Shown here one piece after another: positions 37,326 through 49,664 of a stretch of 64,000 nt of DNA. The first letter of the stretch is position 1, and every line of letters begins with the position of its first letter. The position numbers and the translations under genes are program-made. The stretch comes from Talaromyces rugulosus (taxonomy: Eukaryota > Ascomycota > Eurotiomycetes > Eurotiales > Trichocomaceae), in the NCBI RefSeq assembly GCF_013368755.1, contig NC_049563.1:3844001-3908000 (forward strand). The letters are read 5' to 3'. The notes under the pieces were generated by a model. It worked only from the letters and a program-made list of their open reading frames with translations. It was not told where the DNA came from and did not search any database.

Positions 37326-38577
37326 GGTAGGGACGGTGAAGAAAACAATAGAAATGACTAGAGTGGAGACCCCGTGACCCGCGTTGTCGCGCGTCCCGCC
37401 GCCCCTAGTGGCCCCACTTGGCGCCCGCGGAACGTCAACATTCAACAACAACGCGCATCGCGTCGCTCGACCGTTTCGTTTCGCCCGCCCCCAGCTGCCT
37501 TTCGATTCTCCATTATCGCCTACGTAAACCTTCGCTCTCTCGGCCAACCACCATCAATCAGCCTCGCCCTCAGGCAAATCAATCACTCGCTCGCTCGCTC
37601 GCTCAGCCAGTCAGTCCTTGCTGCTGCGAATCCTCGATCTACTACTCCTCTTCGCCCTCGACCGCTCTCTCCCACCTCCCGACTTACTTCTTACCTCCCA
37701 CCACGTATCATCAACAGAGAAGGAGAGAAGAGAAAAAAAAACCGGACTTTCATCAACCTACTTCTCGCGCTCTCACTCATTCCGTCTGTCTCGCGGCTTC
37801 TTGGATATTGGATAGCCAGTCAGGAGACAATAATAGTCATAAGCGCCAGGAAGTTTGCCTGCTTCTTCTTCCTCTCATTCCTCTGCTCGCACCGCATTGC
37901 GACTGCGACCACTCATATATCGGACGACAGCGCCGCTCCACATTCCAGCGACTATTACTCTAAGACCGAGTTAAACCCGACCCGAGCCCCTAATTATTTT
38001 TCGAACCCTAGGTCGCTGCGAAACATTCCACTGCCCTACCCGGATTCATTCCACAGGCGAACAACTGCCTCAGTCGCTGTTATTGTCTCACTCAGGTGTG
38101 TGTCTGTTGTTGGGGGGAGGGGACACTGCGTGGAAGACGTGAAACCGAGAGTGTTCTAAGCGTTTTTTTTTCTAGACACCTTGTTCGCGAGGGAAAAGGT
38201 GTGATAGCCACGCCCTGGCACATGGAGGCATCGCCCCCAGTAGCTCGGATTCCTCGACATGATCTTGTGATTCACGCTTCAACCGTGACGCAAACTCTAC
38301 CTACACCCTCGTCTACATTCCAGACAGGTCTCAGTCGCCTTCTTCGGCCTTCTCTCTCAGCTTCGTCCTCCCAATAGGACGTTTGCTTCGAGCCACAGCT
38401 GACTCTACGACCGAGCTAGCACAATAGGCGTCTAGTTCTGAGTACGCAAGACAAAGAACAGTGTGGCAGGGTAATCTTCCTTGAAAGGGACAGAAATACC
38501 CTCCTCTAGAAAGACGTGCATTCACCTGCCCATCCTATTCCATTGGCAGATCAGCCTAGTGCACATTCTCTGAAAAC

Positions 38578-41500
38578 ATGGTCGCAACCTTTTCACCACA
38601 CCGGGATGCCGGTGGCACACTTCACTTGCCATCACCTACTGGCATTCACCATGTTGATGCCAGTTCGGCCATCAGGCAGCTGCGCCGATCACTGTCTCGT
38701 TCTCCTTCTAAGAACTCAGACTTCCGCCCCCTGTCTTCACGATCCCACTCTCACACCTCCAGTGCTCCATTTATTTCTTCCCCTCTCTCTCCTTCACGCA
38801 GAGGCAACCTCTTCTTCGTCCCGGCGACCACATCGTGTTTATCAACAAACACAAAAACACCCATCTTCTCAACCTTCTCAACCACCCCAACACAAACCCC
38901 AACACAACAACCAGAACAACAATCAACTCCTTTAGCTATCCCCTTTCCACCCAGCGCAAAGATTAGTCGACCAGTAATGCGCAGGACTGGTTCCCTACAG
39001 AGCACGCGTATTCGAACGTCCCCCAAGAGCCCGTCAAAACGCGTCCTCAACATCTCCAGCGATCACGGAAATGCGACCACTGCGCAGTCTACTCCTGGCG
39101 TGACTGGCGACGAAAACGGTTTTGACAAAGAGAGCACGACACCCCCAGACTCTATCCCAGGGCCTACCGTGCCATTAGTTGAAAACAGCAGTATTGCCTT
39201 GAAACCCAGCCTCGGTCGCATCGAGAAGCGGCGCAGCGGTAACTTTGGTTCACTGGCCACGACTATCAGCCCGCTCAAAAGAAGTGACGGGGCTATGCAG
39301 CTGGACCAGACTGGCTTTGAAAGTCCTTCTGCAAAACGCCGCAGTCTGCACAGTGTTAGTGGGGGTGGCTTTGATTTTAGCATTTTCGACAGCACCGACA
39401 GTTCCAACGAGACGTCCGACATCATGGCCCGCGATTTTGACGCGCACCCATTGTTTTTCCCCAGTTCACCAGCTGGCCCTTTTGCCACCATTCCAAAGCG
39501 CTCCTCCTCTCTGCGACGTTCGACTCTCCTGCAGCGTCAAGGGGATCGATCAATTTTCAGTCGCTCGCGATTGACCAATGTTGACTATGCTGACTATGCT
39601 GATTCTACCTCGGCTAGTCCTGCTCCAGTAATGCAGCACCGCATGTCTCTGGATAGCAACCTCTCTTTAGCATCTAATCGCGAGAGCTTGTTTAGCCCTC
39701 AGCCGCGTCCTGCGGTGGTGGGAAGCTCCATTTTCTCAACCACACCGCATGACTCTGGAGTCACCACCACCACTACTCCTTACGCGGCCCACCCTCTTTC
39801 CCGAACCATCACCCAGTCTTCTTCCAGCTCGAGCTTTGCTGAAGACTCACCAACTCACGAACCAATTCACAAAGCTGATCGCCCGAAAGCAATCTTCAAC
39901 TTCTCCAAATCTCTTCCCGTTGGCGCAACAAGGCCTAGTGCAGCCCGGCAGCTGACCCGTGAAGACTCAAATTCTTCTACCGATTCGTTTGCAACCCCAG
40001 AAAACTACCGACATGCTAAGCCTTGTGCTGCTGCATTCATGTCAACTGGGCTGATATCGAAGAAGAACCGCAACGCTGAAGATCTCCAGGCCTCGTTTGG
40101 CGCCAGTAAAAACATGCCTGACACTCCATGTAAACGGTCTACAAGTTTTCTACCCACTGCTCAGAAGGCCTTGCCTGTTCGACCAGTCTCACGCCCAAAA
40201 CTTTCTCGACAGTCCTTCCTCGTCCCCTCCACCCCGACCCAAAGCCAGAATAACCGTCAGGCTTCAGGTTTATTTGCTCGAGGAAGTGGCCTCTCCAGCA
40301 GCGTGTTCAATCAACCAGACTCCTCCCGTCGAGATAGCTTTGTAAGCACCGATGGTGATGAGCAATCCTTGTCCCAGTCGCCGTCAGCTCGTCACGACAG
40401 CCAGGGAACAATGGATTCGGATTTTCCTCCTACACCCACAAAACAGGCTTTTCCTTCATCTGAGAGTATTTTCAACTCCTTTCCTGGAGCTTCTATAGAC
40501 AGACAGGCCGAGCAAATGCCGAGCGACAATTTTGACTCGACCACTCCTCGTACTCCGAGGGATAGCATGCTGCCCCCAGACCCCAGCGGTTTGTCAATTT
40601 CAGCTCCAAATGATTCACCACTGAAGCTTGAAGATTTCAACTCGTCCACCATTACCTTTCCAGCGACGCCAACGGCGCCTCGTGACTATTTTGCCCCCAC
40701 TGGGAAGCAAAAGAGTATGTCATTGGGTGGTTACAATGCCCCCGATGTCGATACCAGTATGACGTCTCGGTTCGAAAAGGTTGAGCTCATTGGAACTGGG
40801 GAGTTCTCTCAAGTGTACCGGGTCTCGGGCCCGCGGGGAAACTCTCAGTACAAGTCGATCTTCTCTCTTCCAACTGAATCAACCTCTCCATCTGCTTTAC
40901 CTGAACGTATCTGGGCGGTCAAGAAAGCAAAGCAAGCTTTCGGAGGTCCAAAGGACCGTACTCGCCGAATGCGGGAAGTTGAAATCTTGAGGGCACTTTC
41001 CAACTCTGACCATGTCATTTCTTTCGTCGATCATTGGGAAAGCAAAGGTCATCTTTATATCCAGACAGAATATTGCGAGGAAGGGAGCCTTGATGTTTTC
41101 CTGGCCCAAGCGGGCCTCAAAGCTCGATTGGATGACTTTCGGATTTGGAAAATTCTACTCGAAATGTCCCAGGTAAGTGTTAACAATACATCCACCTACA
41201 CCAAAGTTGGCTTATCTAATTCTTCAATTCTAGGGACTCAAACACATTCATGATTCCGGTTTCATACACCTAGACTTGAAACCTGCGAATATCTTGATTA
41301 CCTTTGAAGGTGTACTCAAGATTGCTGATTTTGGAATGGCTACAACCTGGCCTGCCGAGAAACACATTGAAGGCGAGGGTGACAGGGAATACATGGGCCC
41401 CGAAGTGTTGATGGGACTTTATGACAAGCCTGCAGATATCTTTGCTCTTGGTCTCATCATGTTCGAAACTGCGGGAAATGTCGAACTTCCTGATAACGGA

Positions 41501-41956
41501 TTGTCATGGCAAAAGCTTCGCAACGGTGATATCAGTGACGTCCCAAGTCTTACATGGAGCTCCGAGACTAGCATTTTCCGTGACGCATCCGGCAATCCGC
41601 TGTCTCAAGATCCCTCGTTTGAGGAGCTCTGCAACTCGGACCCTGCCTTCAATGACTCTGGTATTGATTTCGCAAGATCGCAACAGCCGAAGCCGCATCC
41701 CTTTGTCCGGAGCGGTGAACTCGTTGAACCACCCGGCTTCATGGTTGAGGCCAGCCATGAGTACGCTCTCGACAAGCTTGTGCGTTGGATGATATCCCCC
41801 GATCCGCTTGATCGGCCAACTGCAGACCAGCTCCTGCAAACACACGGTGTGCAGTGGGCCATGGCACGCCGACGTGCAGGGGCTACAGTCTTTGAAGGCA
41901 ATTGGGGTCCTGCTGATGACATCCTTTTGGAAGATGCAGAGATGATTGACGTTTGA
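38578..41956 (+). CDS. wee1: Wee1-type inhibitory cell-cycle kinase, 2 exons, 1105 aa
   Basis: Tyrosine kinase that phosphorylates Cdc2/Cdk1 and delays mitosis (Wee1/Swe1; AnkA in A. nidulans). Exons are 38578-41172 and 41234-41956. The first ~730 residues are serine/threonine/proline-rich and disordered, with many SP/TP sites as expected for phospho-regulation. The kinase domain starts near residue 731 with GTGEFSQVYR and then WAVKKAKQ. It contains HLDLKPANILI across the second exon (Wee1-specific HLDLKPAN instead of HRD), KIADFGMA and EGDREYMGPEVL, the Wee1 signature after DFG. The C-terminal lobe holds a ~60-residue serine/proline-rich insert before the final helices. Start: first ATG of the frame, in a good context after a long leader. 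Confidence 0.93.
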
Positions 41957-42830
41957 AAACATGAATTGACATCTATTACGATACGACTGACGCGGAGTTC
42001 TTTGGGAGTTCGTCTACGGAAACCAACTCTACTTACCAGTGCTATTACATATTTTTTTCTTTACCCTTCCATGTGGCCATGGTAGGGATTTTTTCCCTTG
42101 TGGAATTTGGCTTATGCTTAGGGCTATGTCAGTCTTGTACTTTAATATCCATATACCCACCATCGATGTGCGTTTTGCAGAGATAACGGCTAGTTTTGTG
42201 TGTTTGTGAAATTATACTCGCTGGAGGAATTTCTCAGTCTTGTTTCTACTTTTTTTTTTCTTTATCAAGCGTTATGTGGTCTTTGTGTGTGTTCTTTTGG
42301 GATTATATCCATATCCAGTTGATATTATCTGTGTGTATGAGTGACTGGATAGGGCTTGAGTCCTTTGATGTATGCATGCCTCGAGAAACGGAATTGATGA
42401 CGGAACGACTGAATTTCTTAAGTTATGATTCTTTAATAAAGAATAAATCAGATAATTAAAATTAAACTTAAAAAATAGCTCCTTAATATATATACGTAGG
42501 CAATCTGGTAGTTGTAGCCAGAGCTGGTCCGATTAGATAGTGAGAGTTGCCACAAGTGGAGCCGCAGCTCGACATCTCGTCTCTTGGCGCGCGTCTCCGA
42601 CGACAAATTTCGCTTCACGTCAACCACCTACCTCGCAGGGTCAGGGCGATAACGAACCAACAAACTATAACCTGTCATTTCGAGTGTGTTTTGACCGTGG
42701 CATGATAACTTGCGCGGGTGGTCCAGTTTGAATACGAGCCGGAGAGGCCATGCGCAAAGTGAACTGAAGCACGATCCGACAAAAGAGCAAACCAACCCAA
42801 GTGAAAAGAACAAAAGAGAATATACACACG
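41957..42830. other. Intergenic region between the wee1 and prp2 genes
   Basis: 3' UTR of the kinase gene, a very AT-rich centre (42420-42500) with an ATCAGATAA at 42447-42455, and the promoter of the next gene. No gene is seen. Confidence 0.4.
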
Positions 42831-45800
42831 ATGGATACTCGCACCTTCGTTTCCGACTCCCTCCTCCGTTTGACGGGCGCGTCCGAGCCGACTGTTATCG
42901 ATTTTGTCCTCGCGACAGCCGGCGACGCCAAATCCCAGGCATCGCTGCGCGACAAGCTCAGCACATTTTTGGAGCTGGACGACAATGAGATTGAGTCGTT
43001 TTCGGCAGACTTGTACGGCCGGTTAACAGCATCTAAACGCGGCCGACCCCCCAAAGAAAAGACGCCGGCGGCGCCGGCGGATTCGAAGAAGAAATACCGG
43101 CTAGTTGAGATGCAGGATGATTTCCAAGAGGATAATAATCACGGTCCTGCGAATGTGGAGGCGGATAGGCGCAGGCGCAGGGAAAAGGACAGGCCTCGCG
43201 AATCAAAGCGTGACGCTCGTACGCGCTGGGAAGACGACGAGGACTCGCACAGGGACGACCACAGCCGGAAGAGAAGCAGGAGTCGGGACACCGAAAACCG
43301 CGACCGGAACCGCCGTTCAAAGAAACTCCGGAAACGCGATGCTGATGATTTTGAAGATCGCTGGGGCGATGAGGAGAAACCCGAGGACGGATATGGCGAC
43401 GACGCACCACAAGACGACGAGCTCGTGGCAGAAGGCTCTGCATCGCCGCGGTCAACATCATCTGCTGGACTGGACGAGGAAGGCAAGGCCGAAAGAGCTC
43501 GACAGCGCGACTTGAAAGAGCGTGATGAATTCGCCAAGCGTCTCGTGGACAAGGAAAGCTCCAAATCGAAAAAGAAACTTGTCGAGGATCGCACTCGGCG
43601 CGCGGGCGACCAGTCTCGTCGTGCGCTCGCCGATGATGCACAAGCAAGGAGTGAAGCCATGCCAGATATTCGTATGCGGTCTCGCCAGGAATACTTGAAG
43701 AAACGAGAGACGGAGCGACTAGCTCTCCTGCGGAGACAGGTTGCAGAGGAAGCCATTGAGCTCCGAGAGAATCCCACTATTAGTCGCCGCGAGAAGGAGG
43801 AATTCGCAAGGAATCGTGAAGTTCTTCGGATCGCCGAGGAACGGCTGCGCATTGACGACCATCGCGATGGCTATATGATGCCAGACGATTATATTACAGA
43901 AAAGGGAAAGATTGATCGGAAGAAGAAAGAGGAAGCTCTCTACAAGCGATACGTTGACCGCGATGAGCAAGGACAGGAGCGTTTTGTCACGGAACAAGAG
44001 GAGTGGGAGCGCGAGCAAACAGCAAAGGCAAAAGCACAGATCTCCCGGGCCGAGTATGTGGATGAAGGCGATTACGACTATGTCTTTGATGATGCGCAGA
44101 AAATCAATTTTATCATGGACTCCAAGTTGGAAGGAGACGGCAAATTTATGACCAAGGACCAACGAATGTTGCAACAGCAGCTCGACGCAGCAGAGAAAAA
44201 GGCTGCTTCGATCGAGGAAACGCGCAAAAGCCTTCCTATTTATCAATTCCGCGATGAACTTATCCAAGCCGTTCATGACCACCAGGTTCTTATCATTGTC
44301 GGAGAAACCGGTTCCGGTAAAACGACCCAAATCCCTCAATATCTACATGAAGCCGGGTTTACCAAGAATGGAATGAAAATCGGATGCACACAGCCTCGGC
44401 GAGTGGCTGCAATGAGTGTTGCCTCCCGTGTCGCTGATGAAATGGGGGTGAAGATAGGCAATGAAGTGGGTTATGCTATTCGATTTGAAGACAATACCAG
44501 TGACAAGACAGTCCTCAAATACATGACGGATGGTATGCTGTTGCGAGAACTCCTGACAGAACCTGACCTAGGTGGTTACTCGGCACTGATGATTGATGAG
44601 GCTCACGAGCGGACTGTGCCTACTGATATTGCTTGTGGGTTGCTTAAAGATATTGCCAAAGCCCGGCCGGACTTGAAGCTTTTGATTTCTTCAGCAACGA
44701 TGGATGCTCAAAAGTTCCAAAGGTTCTTTAACAACTGTCCTATAATGAACATACCTGGTCGAAGGTACCCCGTTGATATCCACTATACCTCGCAACCAGA
44801 GGCAAACTACCTCGCTGCCGCCATCACAACGGTGTTTCAAATCCATATCACGCAAGGCCCAGGTGACATCTTGGTGTTTTTGACCGGCCAAGAAGAAATT
44901 GAAGCCGCAGAGCAGAGTCTGCAAGAAACAGCGCGCAAGCTGGGTGGGAAGATACCAGAGATGATCATTGCGCCAATCTACGCAAACTTACCTTCCGAGT
45001 TACAAACCAAAATCTTTGAGCCCACGCCGCCGGGGTCAAGAAAGGTGGTGCTAGCTACGAACATTGCCGAAACCAGTTTGACCATTGACGGCATTGTCTA
45101 TGTCATCGACCCTGGCTTCGTCAAGGAAAATGTTTTCAACCCCCGAACTGGGATGGAAAGCCTGGTCGTCACTCCCTGTTCGCGAGCATCGGCTGGACAA
45201 CGTGCCGGACGAGCCGGTCGTGTCGGCCCTGGAAAATGTTTTCGGCTGTACACCAAATGGGCTTATCACAATGAGTTAGAGGAGAACACGACTCCCGAGA
45301 TCCAGCGTACGAATCTGAATGGCGTGATCCTGATGCTAAAGTCGCTGGGCATTGATCAGCTGCTTGATTTCGATTTCATGGATCCGCCGCCAGCGGAGAC
45401 GATAATTCGGGCTCTGGAACAGCTGTATGCGCTGGGGGCCCTGAATGACCGGGGCGAACTCACCAAGATTGGAAGGCAGATGGCCGAATTCCCTACTGAT
45501 CCGATGCTTTCCAAGTCCATCCTCGCAGCCGACAAATATGGGTGTGTGGAGGAGGTGTTGTCGATCATCTCGATGCTGGGCGAGTCCAGCGCTCTATTCT
45601 TCCGGCCCAAGGACAAAAAGATCCACGCCGACAGTGCCAGGGCCCGGTTCACCATTAAAGAAGGGGGTGATCATCTAAGTCTGCTGAATATCTGGAACCA
45701 GTGGGTTGACTCGGACTTTAGCTTCGTCTGGGCCAAAGAGAACTTTCTGCAGCAACGCAGTCTCACGCGGGCTCGAGATGTGCGCGATCAGCTGGCGAAG

Positions 45801-46234
45801 CTGTGCGATCGAGTCGAGGTTACGGTGTCGTCTTGTGGAGCAAACAACATTGTTCCTATACAAAAGGCCATCACAGCTGGGTTTTTCCCTAATGCGGCAC
45901 GGCTGCAGCGTGGTGGCGATAGCTACCGCACGGTGAAGAACAACCAGACGGTGTATCTGCATCCATCCAGCACGTTGTTTGAGGTCAATCCGAAGTGGGT
46001 TATTTATTACGAGCTGGTGCTTACGAGCAAAGAGTGTACGTACAAACAATGCCACCTCATCTTTACGCATCATACTAACACAGTCCAGACATGCGCAACA
46101 TTATGCCGTTGCAAAGCGACTTTTTACTAGAGGCGGCGCCGCATTATCACAAGAAGAAGGATTTAGAGACGCTGGGTTTGGGTAAGAAGGTGCCTAGAGG
46201 TGAGGGTGCGGCTGGGGAGAGAAGTAAAATGTAA
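42831..46234 (+). CDS. prp2: DEAH-box pre-mRNA splicing helicase Prp2/DHX16, 2 exons, 1116 aa
   Basis: Spliceosomal ATPase that remodels the activated spliceosome before the first catalytic step (Prp2 in budding yeast, Cdc28 in fission yeast, DHX16 in animals). Exons are 42831-46035 and 46089-46234. The N-terminus [16 protein letters not shown] and a charged, RS/RD/RE-rich region to about residue 380 are typical. Motifs: [10 protein letters not shown] (~490), [19 protein letters not shown] (~588), SAT (~622), [17 protein letters not shown] and QRAGRAGR (~789). The HA2/OB-fold C-terminal region follows. The last exon encodes [14 protein letters not shown] and a basic tail ending [11 protein letters not shown]. 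Without the last intron the frame would end in unrelated sequence at 46130. Parts of the 3' end recur downstream. Confidence 0.95.
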
Positions 46235-46378
46235 ATATATACTATCATACTTGAGGTCTATCATGAACATTCTTGACCATATTCACGATGAGAAGGTGCT
46301 CAAGGTGAAGATGCGGCTGGTGAAAGAAGCAAGATGGCATTTATGTACTATCTTATAGTTGATTCTATCAGAACGTAG
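46180..46378 (+). repeat. Tandem imperfect duplication of the prp2 3' end
   Basis: The last ~50 coding bases of prp2 plus ~40 bases of 3' UTR (about 46180-46270) recur with substitutions about 104 bp further on (about 46285-46378). AAGAAGGTGCC...GGTGCGGCTGG aligns with GAGAAGGTGCT...GATGCGGCTGG, and TATACTATCATAC with TGTACTATCTTAT. The second copy lies after the prp2 stop and is not part of an intact gene. Confidence 0.65.
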
Positions 46379-46591
46379 ATGCATGACGTCATACCTTGAA
46401 TAGCCCGAACAGCCAATCAGAGAGTGTGGGGCCAACTACTTTTCCTTGAATCCTAAGTCAACTAGTAGTCTAGACTACAACTTAGATTTTTGACTTTTTC
46501 ACCTTCATATCGACGGCGCAAATTACACAAATAGAGGCAGATATACGTACATCCATTCCCTTTCATGATAGTTGCAAAAAACAGTCTACTA

Positions 46592-47117
46592 TCAATCATG
46601 CCTGGTGCTCTCGTCATTGCCGATTGCAACATCCACATCGGCTTCCTCGCTAGTCTTCTGCCCAGATTTGAAATATTCTTTGATGGAAACCTGCCATAAG
46701 CCATCTCCCATGCGGGTCTTTTTCAAACCCTCTAACCAGTCCGGAGAACGCTCAGACAGCGGTTTCAACAGCTCCACCAAGGCTTTCGACAACAACAACA
46801 ACAACTGACAGGTATCTACTGATGCCCGGTGATTCTTGCCGCTCAGAGGATGTCCAAAATCGAACATTGCTGGAAACACGTCCTCCAATCTAAGAGAAAC
46901 CCCGTCTATAGTCGCTTTCCGGAACCTGCGCATATTGGCGTTGTGGTTAAAGATGTGATACGGTAGAACACATATCTCAGCCTCTGGAAGAATATCAAAA
47001 TATCCTCCACTCTCGAGCCATGTGTTCAGTAATTTCCAATCCCTCCTATTGGAGGCCCAGGCAACAATTGTGGTATCACGTGAGATATTGAGTGCCTTCA
47101 GCTTCTCTGCAAACTGA
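46592..47117 (-). pseudogene. 3' fragment of a DEDDh exonuclease-like gene
   Basis: On the minus strand, sequence from 47117 (after a CTTTTCAG acceptor-like site) encodes FAEKLKALNISRDTTIVAWAS, then SGGYFDILPE, then KNHRASVDTCQLL, ending at a stop at 46592. It aligns with the second half of the exonuclease domain in the pseudogene at 57-59.7 kb (LESGGYFNLLPP; NHQALPDCQQT). HRASVD fits the HxAxxD motif of DEDDh 3'-5' exonucleases. The first motif (DxE) and everything upstream are missing: just beyond 47117 begins an unrelated plus-strand helicase pseudogene. So this is a truncated copy, not a working gene. Confidence 0.65.
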
Positions 47118-47135
47118 AAAGATTATGCATTTACA

Positions 47136-49664
47136 GTGTCCGGTCATGCATGTAAGCTGGGCGAAGAATTCACCACCAGGGCCGTACCATTAATCATCAC
47201 GGCAAACCGCCCTTCTTCCATCCATTGGAAGAAAAGGCTCGCCTCGTTAAAAAATGCCCAGCCAAACACAATCAGCGGGGTAGTCGATTCACAGGAGCCG
47301 GTGGCAGACGAAAGCAAATACATCGTCATCGGTGTTGTCCCAGTCGGCTTCGAAGATGAATCTCTCTGGCCAAAGCCAAGCCGCACCAAGAACCTCGGAA
47401 CGAAAGTTTCAGAGGACTGCGCTCGCCCTGTCCCCGGAAAGCTCGCCCACCGTGTCGTCGCCCAGCTTCCCTTGACCCCCGGCAAGAGCATCAAGTTGTA
47501 TGCCTTGCTCGACCAGGAGAGAATCTCGGGCCTGTACAACCCTCCGGCATCGGACAGGATCATGTGTTCTACTTCTCTGAGTTCCGGGTCCCAGCCACGA
47601 GAGCGTCTGAGAGAAAAAGGTTCTGGAATAATAGGGTTGCTGGGCTGGCCGACCTTTCTGCACCGGGGCCCGCCAATTTCGACCCCGTACGCAGGGGGCA
47701 AGCCAGGCCTGTGTTCGTATCCGAGGAGAGGTCCCACTTCATCACAGACCTCAAACTGGCGACCAGCCAGTTCATGGTCTCTTCCCTCATAGAGCCTCTG
47801 GAAAAGCTTATTGGGGACTTTCATGAGTCCGAGCTCCCTCTCTTCAGTGCTCTAGACCGCTTCGCCGACAAGAACCCCAAAGCCCTGGAGTACACGACCA
47901 AGGACGCCGAAGACTTGCACCAGCAGATAATGGCGAGATGGCCATCAATCACCCCAATCTCGCCATCACGCCTCCTCGCTCTCCATGAGGCCCTCTGCCA
48001 AGCTGAATCGGTCCTGGAACCTCGCGATGGCTTGCAGTTTGTTGTTCTCGGCTACGCCAGTCTGGCAAATGAGCCAGATAACGCCCCAGAGGTTACAAGC
48101 AACCTTCTGCGCTTCTTGGAACTTGGAATACAGTCTCTCGGGGGGCCGGGCGATGGCCGTCAGGGCCACGAGCCCAAAGTTTTGATTATATCAGAGTAGA
48201 CGCGCATACTCTACACAGTGGTAAATGGGACATTGTTATCGTGTCATATCACTTTCTAGATAACATCCACCGGTCCATGTCCAACTTCGAAAAGCAGTTA
48301 GAAGATTTCTGCGTAGGGACCGGTGCAAAGCCCACTCGTCCTATGGGATCAGTTCTTTCACAGTTTTGCACATTAACGGACCTACCTATAAAAAGACTAA
48401 TATTGGACGAGTGTCACATCATCAAAAGAGAAGGAAGCGCCTTTTATAACGCAGTACGTGCGATCCAACGACGCGCAACGATAATGTTCTCAGGGACCAT
48501 ACTCTCAAACAGGTGGGGTGGCGTCGGAAATCCTCTTAACACTCCTCCAGGGCCACCATCTGACAAGCAGGAAGCATTTCCTGCATGCGTTTTGCGGACC
48601 CGATGAAATGGAGGTTAATGAATTCTCCGATCCAGACGCCATCGCGCTTCAGAGATTCTTGCTTGCGGTCCTGATTGCAAGACCCGCCATATCCCTGGGC
48701 CTCCCAGGGATCACAAGAAAGGAGGTGAAGTTTGACCTTGGGGAAAAGGAGAAAGCTATCGTCCAAGAGGCTACTACAAAGTTCTGTAGGACCAAGGGGA
48801 TTCTGAGCAGTCGGTCTGGGAATCAGGACAGTGGGCTTATACAGGAAATGGGGCTCGCCGTGCAAGCTCAGGTAGCCGCGGCACATTTGCTTCTTGCAGA
48901 ATTCGTATCCAAGACACAGCCCGTTGTTCCTCTCGGCGACGAAATAGACGGCGATCCGGAAGACATTGTCGTCCGGCTTGTAGACATGCAAGCCACAAAG
49001 TTCACAGGCGGACTGGTACAAGTACCTCAGAGACTTGTCGATCTCTGAGTTAATCAGCCAATCTTCCAGAATTAAAGCGCTATTGAAACTCGTCAAGTAC
49101 ATATCCCGTCAGTGGCCTGGAGAGAAGATAGTTATTTTCAGTACTTATCTTCGATTCCTTGACATTGTCGATCGAGTTCTCACGGGAGAACCCATCGTGA
49201 CTTTTCGCTACGACGGATCACTGGACAAGGACCAAAAAGTGTTGGTCCTACAGCAATTCGACAACTACTTTGGATCCGCCGCTCTCCTGATTACAAGTGG
49301 CTCTGGTAGTGTGGGTTTAAACCTCCAGAGCGGTTCCATTGTTATACAATGTGAACCATGGTGGAACGGGAATACAGAGAAACAGGCCTATGCGCGATGC
49401 CATAGACAAGGACAGACAAAACATGTGAAGGTTTTCCGTCTATTTGCCTCCAACTCTGCAATAGACCTCTCCATTGATGGCACCAAGGAACGGAAAAATC
49501 GAGTCAACGAAAGTATCATGACTGGTCTGATACGCAAAGTTGACGACCCTTTGGTGATACCTTCTTTTGTCCAGAGTGACTTCGGATGTGGAAGTCAGAG
49601 AACGCGCCTGACTTTACTTTCTTCCCCCACGCGATGCCATTGTGAGCATAGGTCACGGAAATAG
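47136..49664 (+). pseudogene. SNF2/Rad5-type helicase pseudogene, truncated and frameshifted
   Basis: Four or more reading-frame changes (near 47550, 48175, 48515 and 49000) separate segments that together resemble a SNF2-family ATPase. Visible are motif II LILDECHIIKRE (~48405), motif III-like MFSGT (~48487) and KIVIFSTYLRFLD (~49120). Motif V follows as LLITSGSGSVGLNLQSGS, and motif VI as QAYARCHRQGQ (~49385). The Walker A P-loop and motif Ia are absent, because the sequence starts abruptly at about 47136, next to the 5'-truncated exonuclease fragment on the other strand. The 3' part (49035-49664) is intact enough to be identified with confidence. It cannot encode an active ATPase. Confidence 0.8.

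Larger units (their letters stand above)
36328..38577. other. Intergenic region and long leader of the Wee1-type kinase gene
   Basis: No gene is supported. Contains T-rich tracts (36490-36519), a GATA-type site (36884-36892), an (AAT)n microsatellite and a GC- and CT-rich stretch from about 37370 to 38500. The latter is probably promoter and 5' UTR. The long open frame at 37374-38159 is serine/arginine/proline-biased, lacks motifs and is rejected as a gene. Confidence 0.5.

Noticed and set aside
37374..38159. Plus-strand open frame of 261 codons
   Set aside because: Biased composition, no motifs, overlapping open frames in other phases; best seen as the GC/CT-rich leader of the kinase gene.
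43139..43852. Minus-strand open frame of 237 codons rich in Ser/Arg
   Set aside because: Antisense shadow of the RS/RD-rich part of the Prp2 gene.
47144..47824. Minus-strand open frame of 226 codons
   Set aside because: Antisense to the SNF2 pseudogene and without motifs; the opposite strand carries the recognisable domain.
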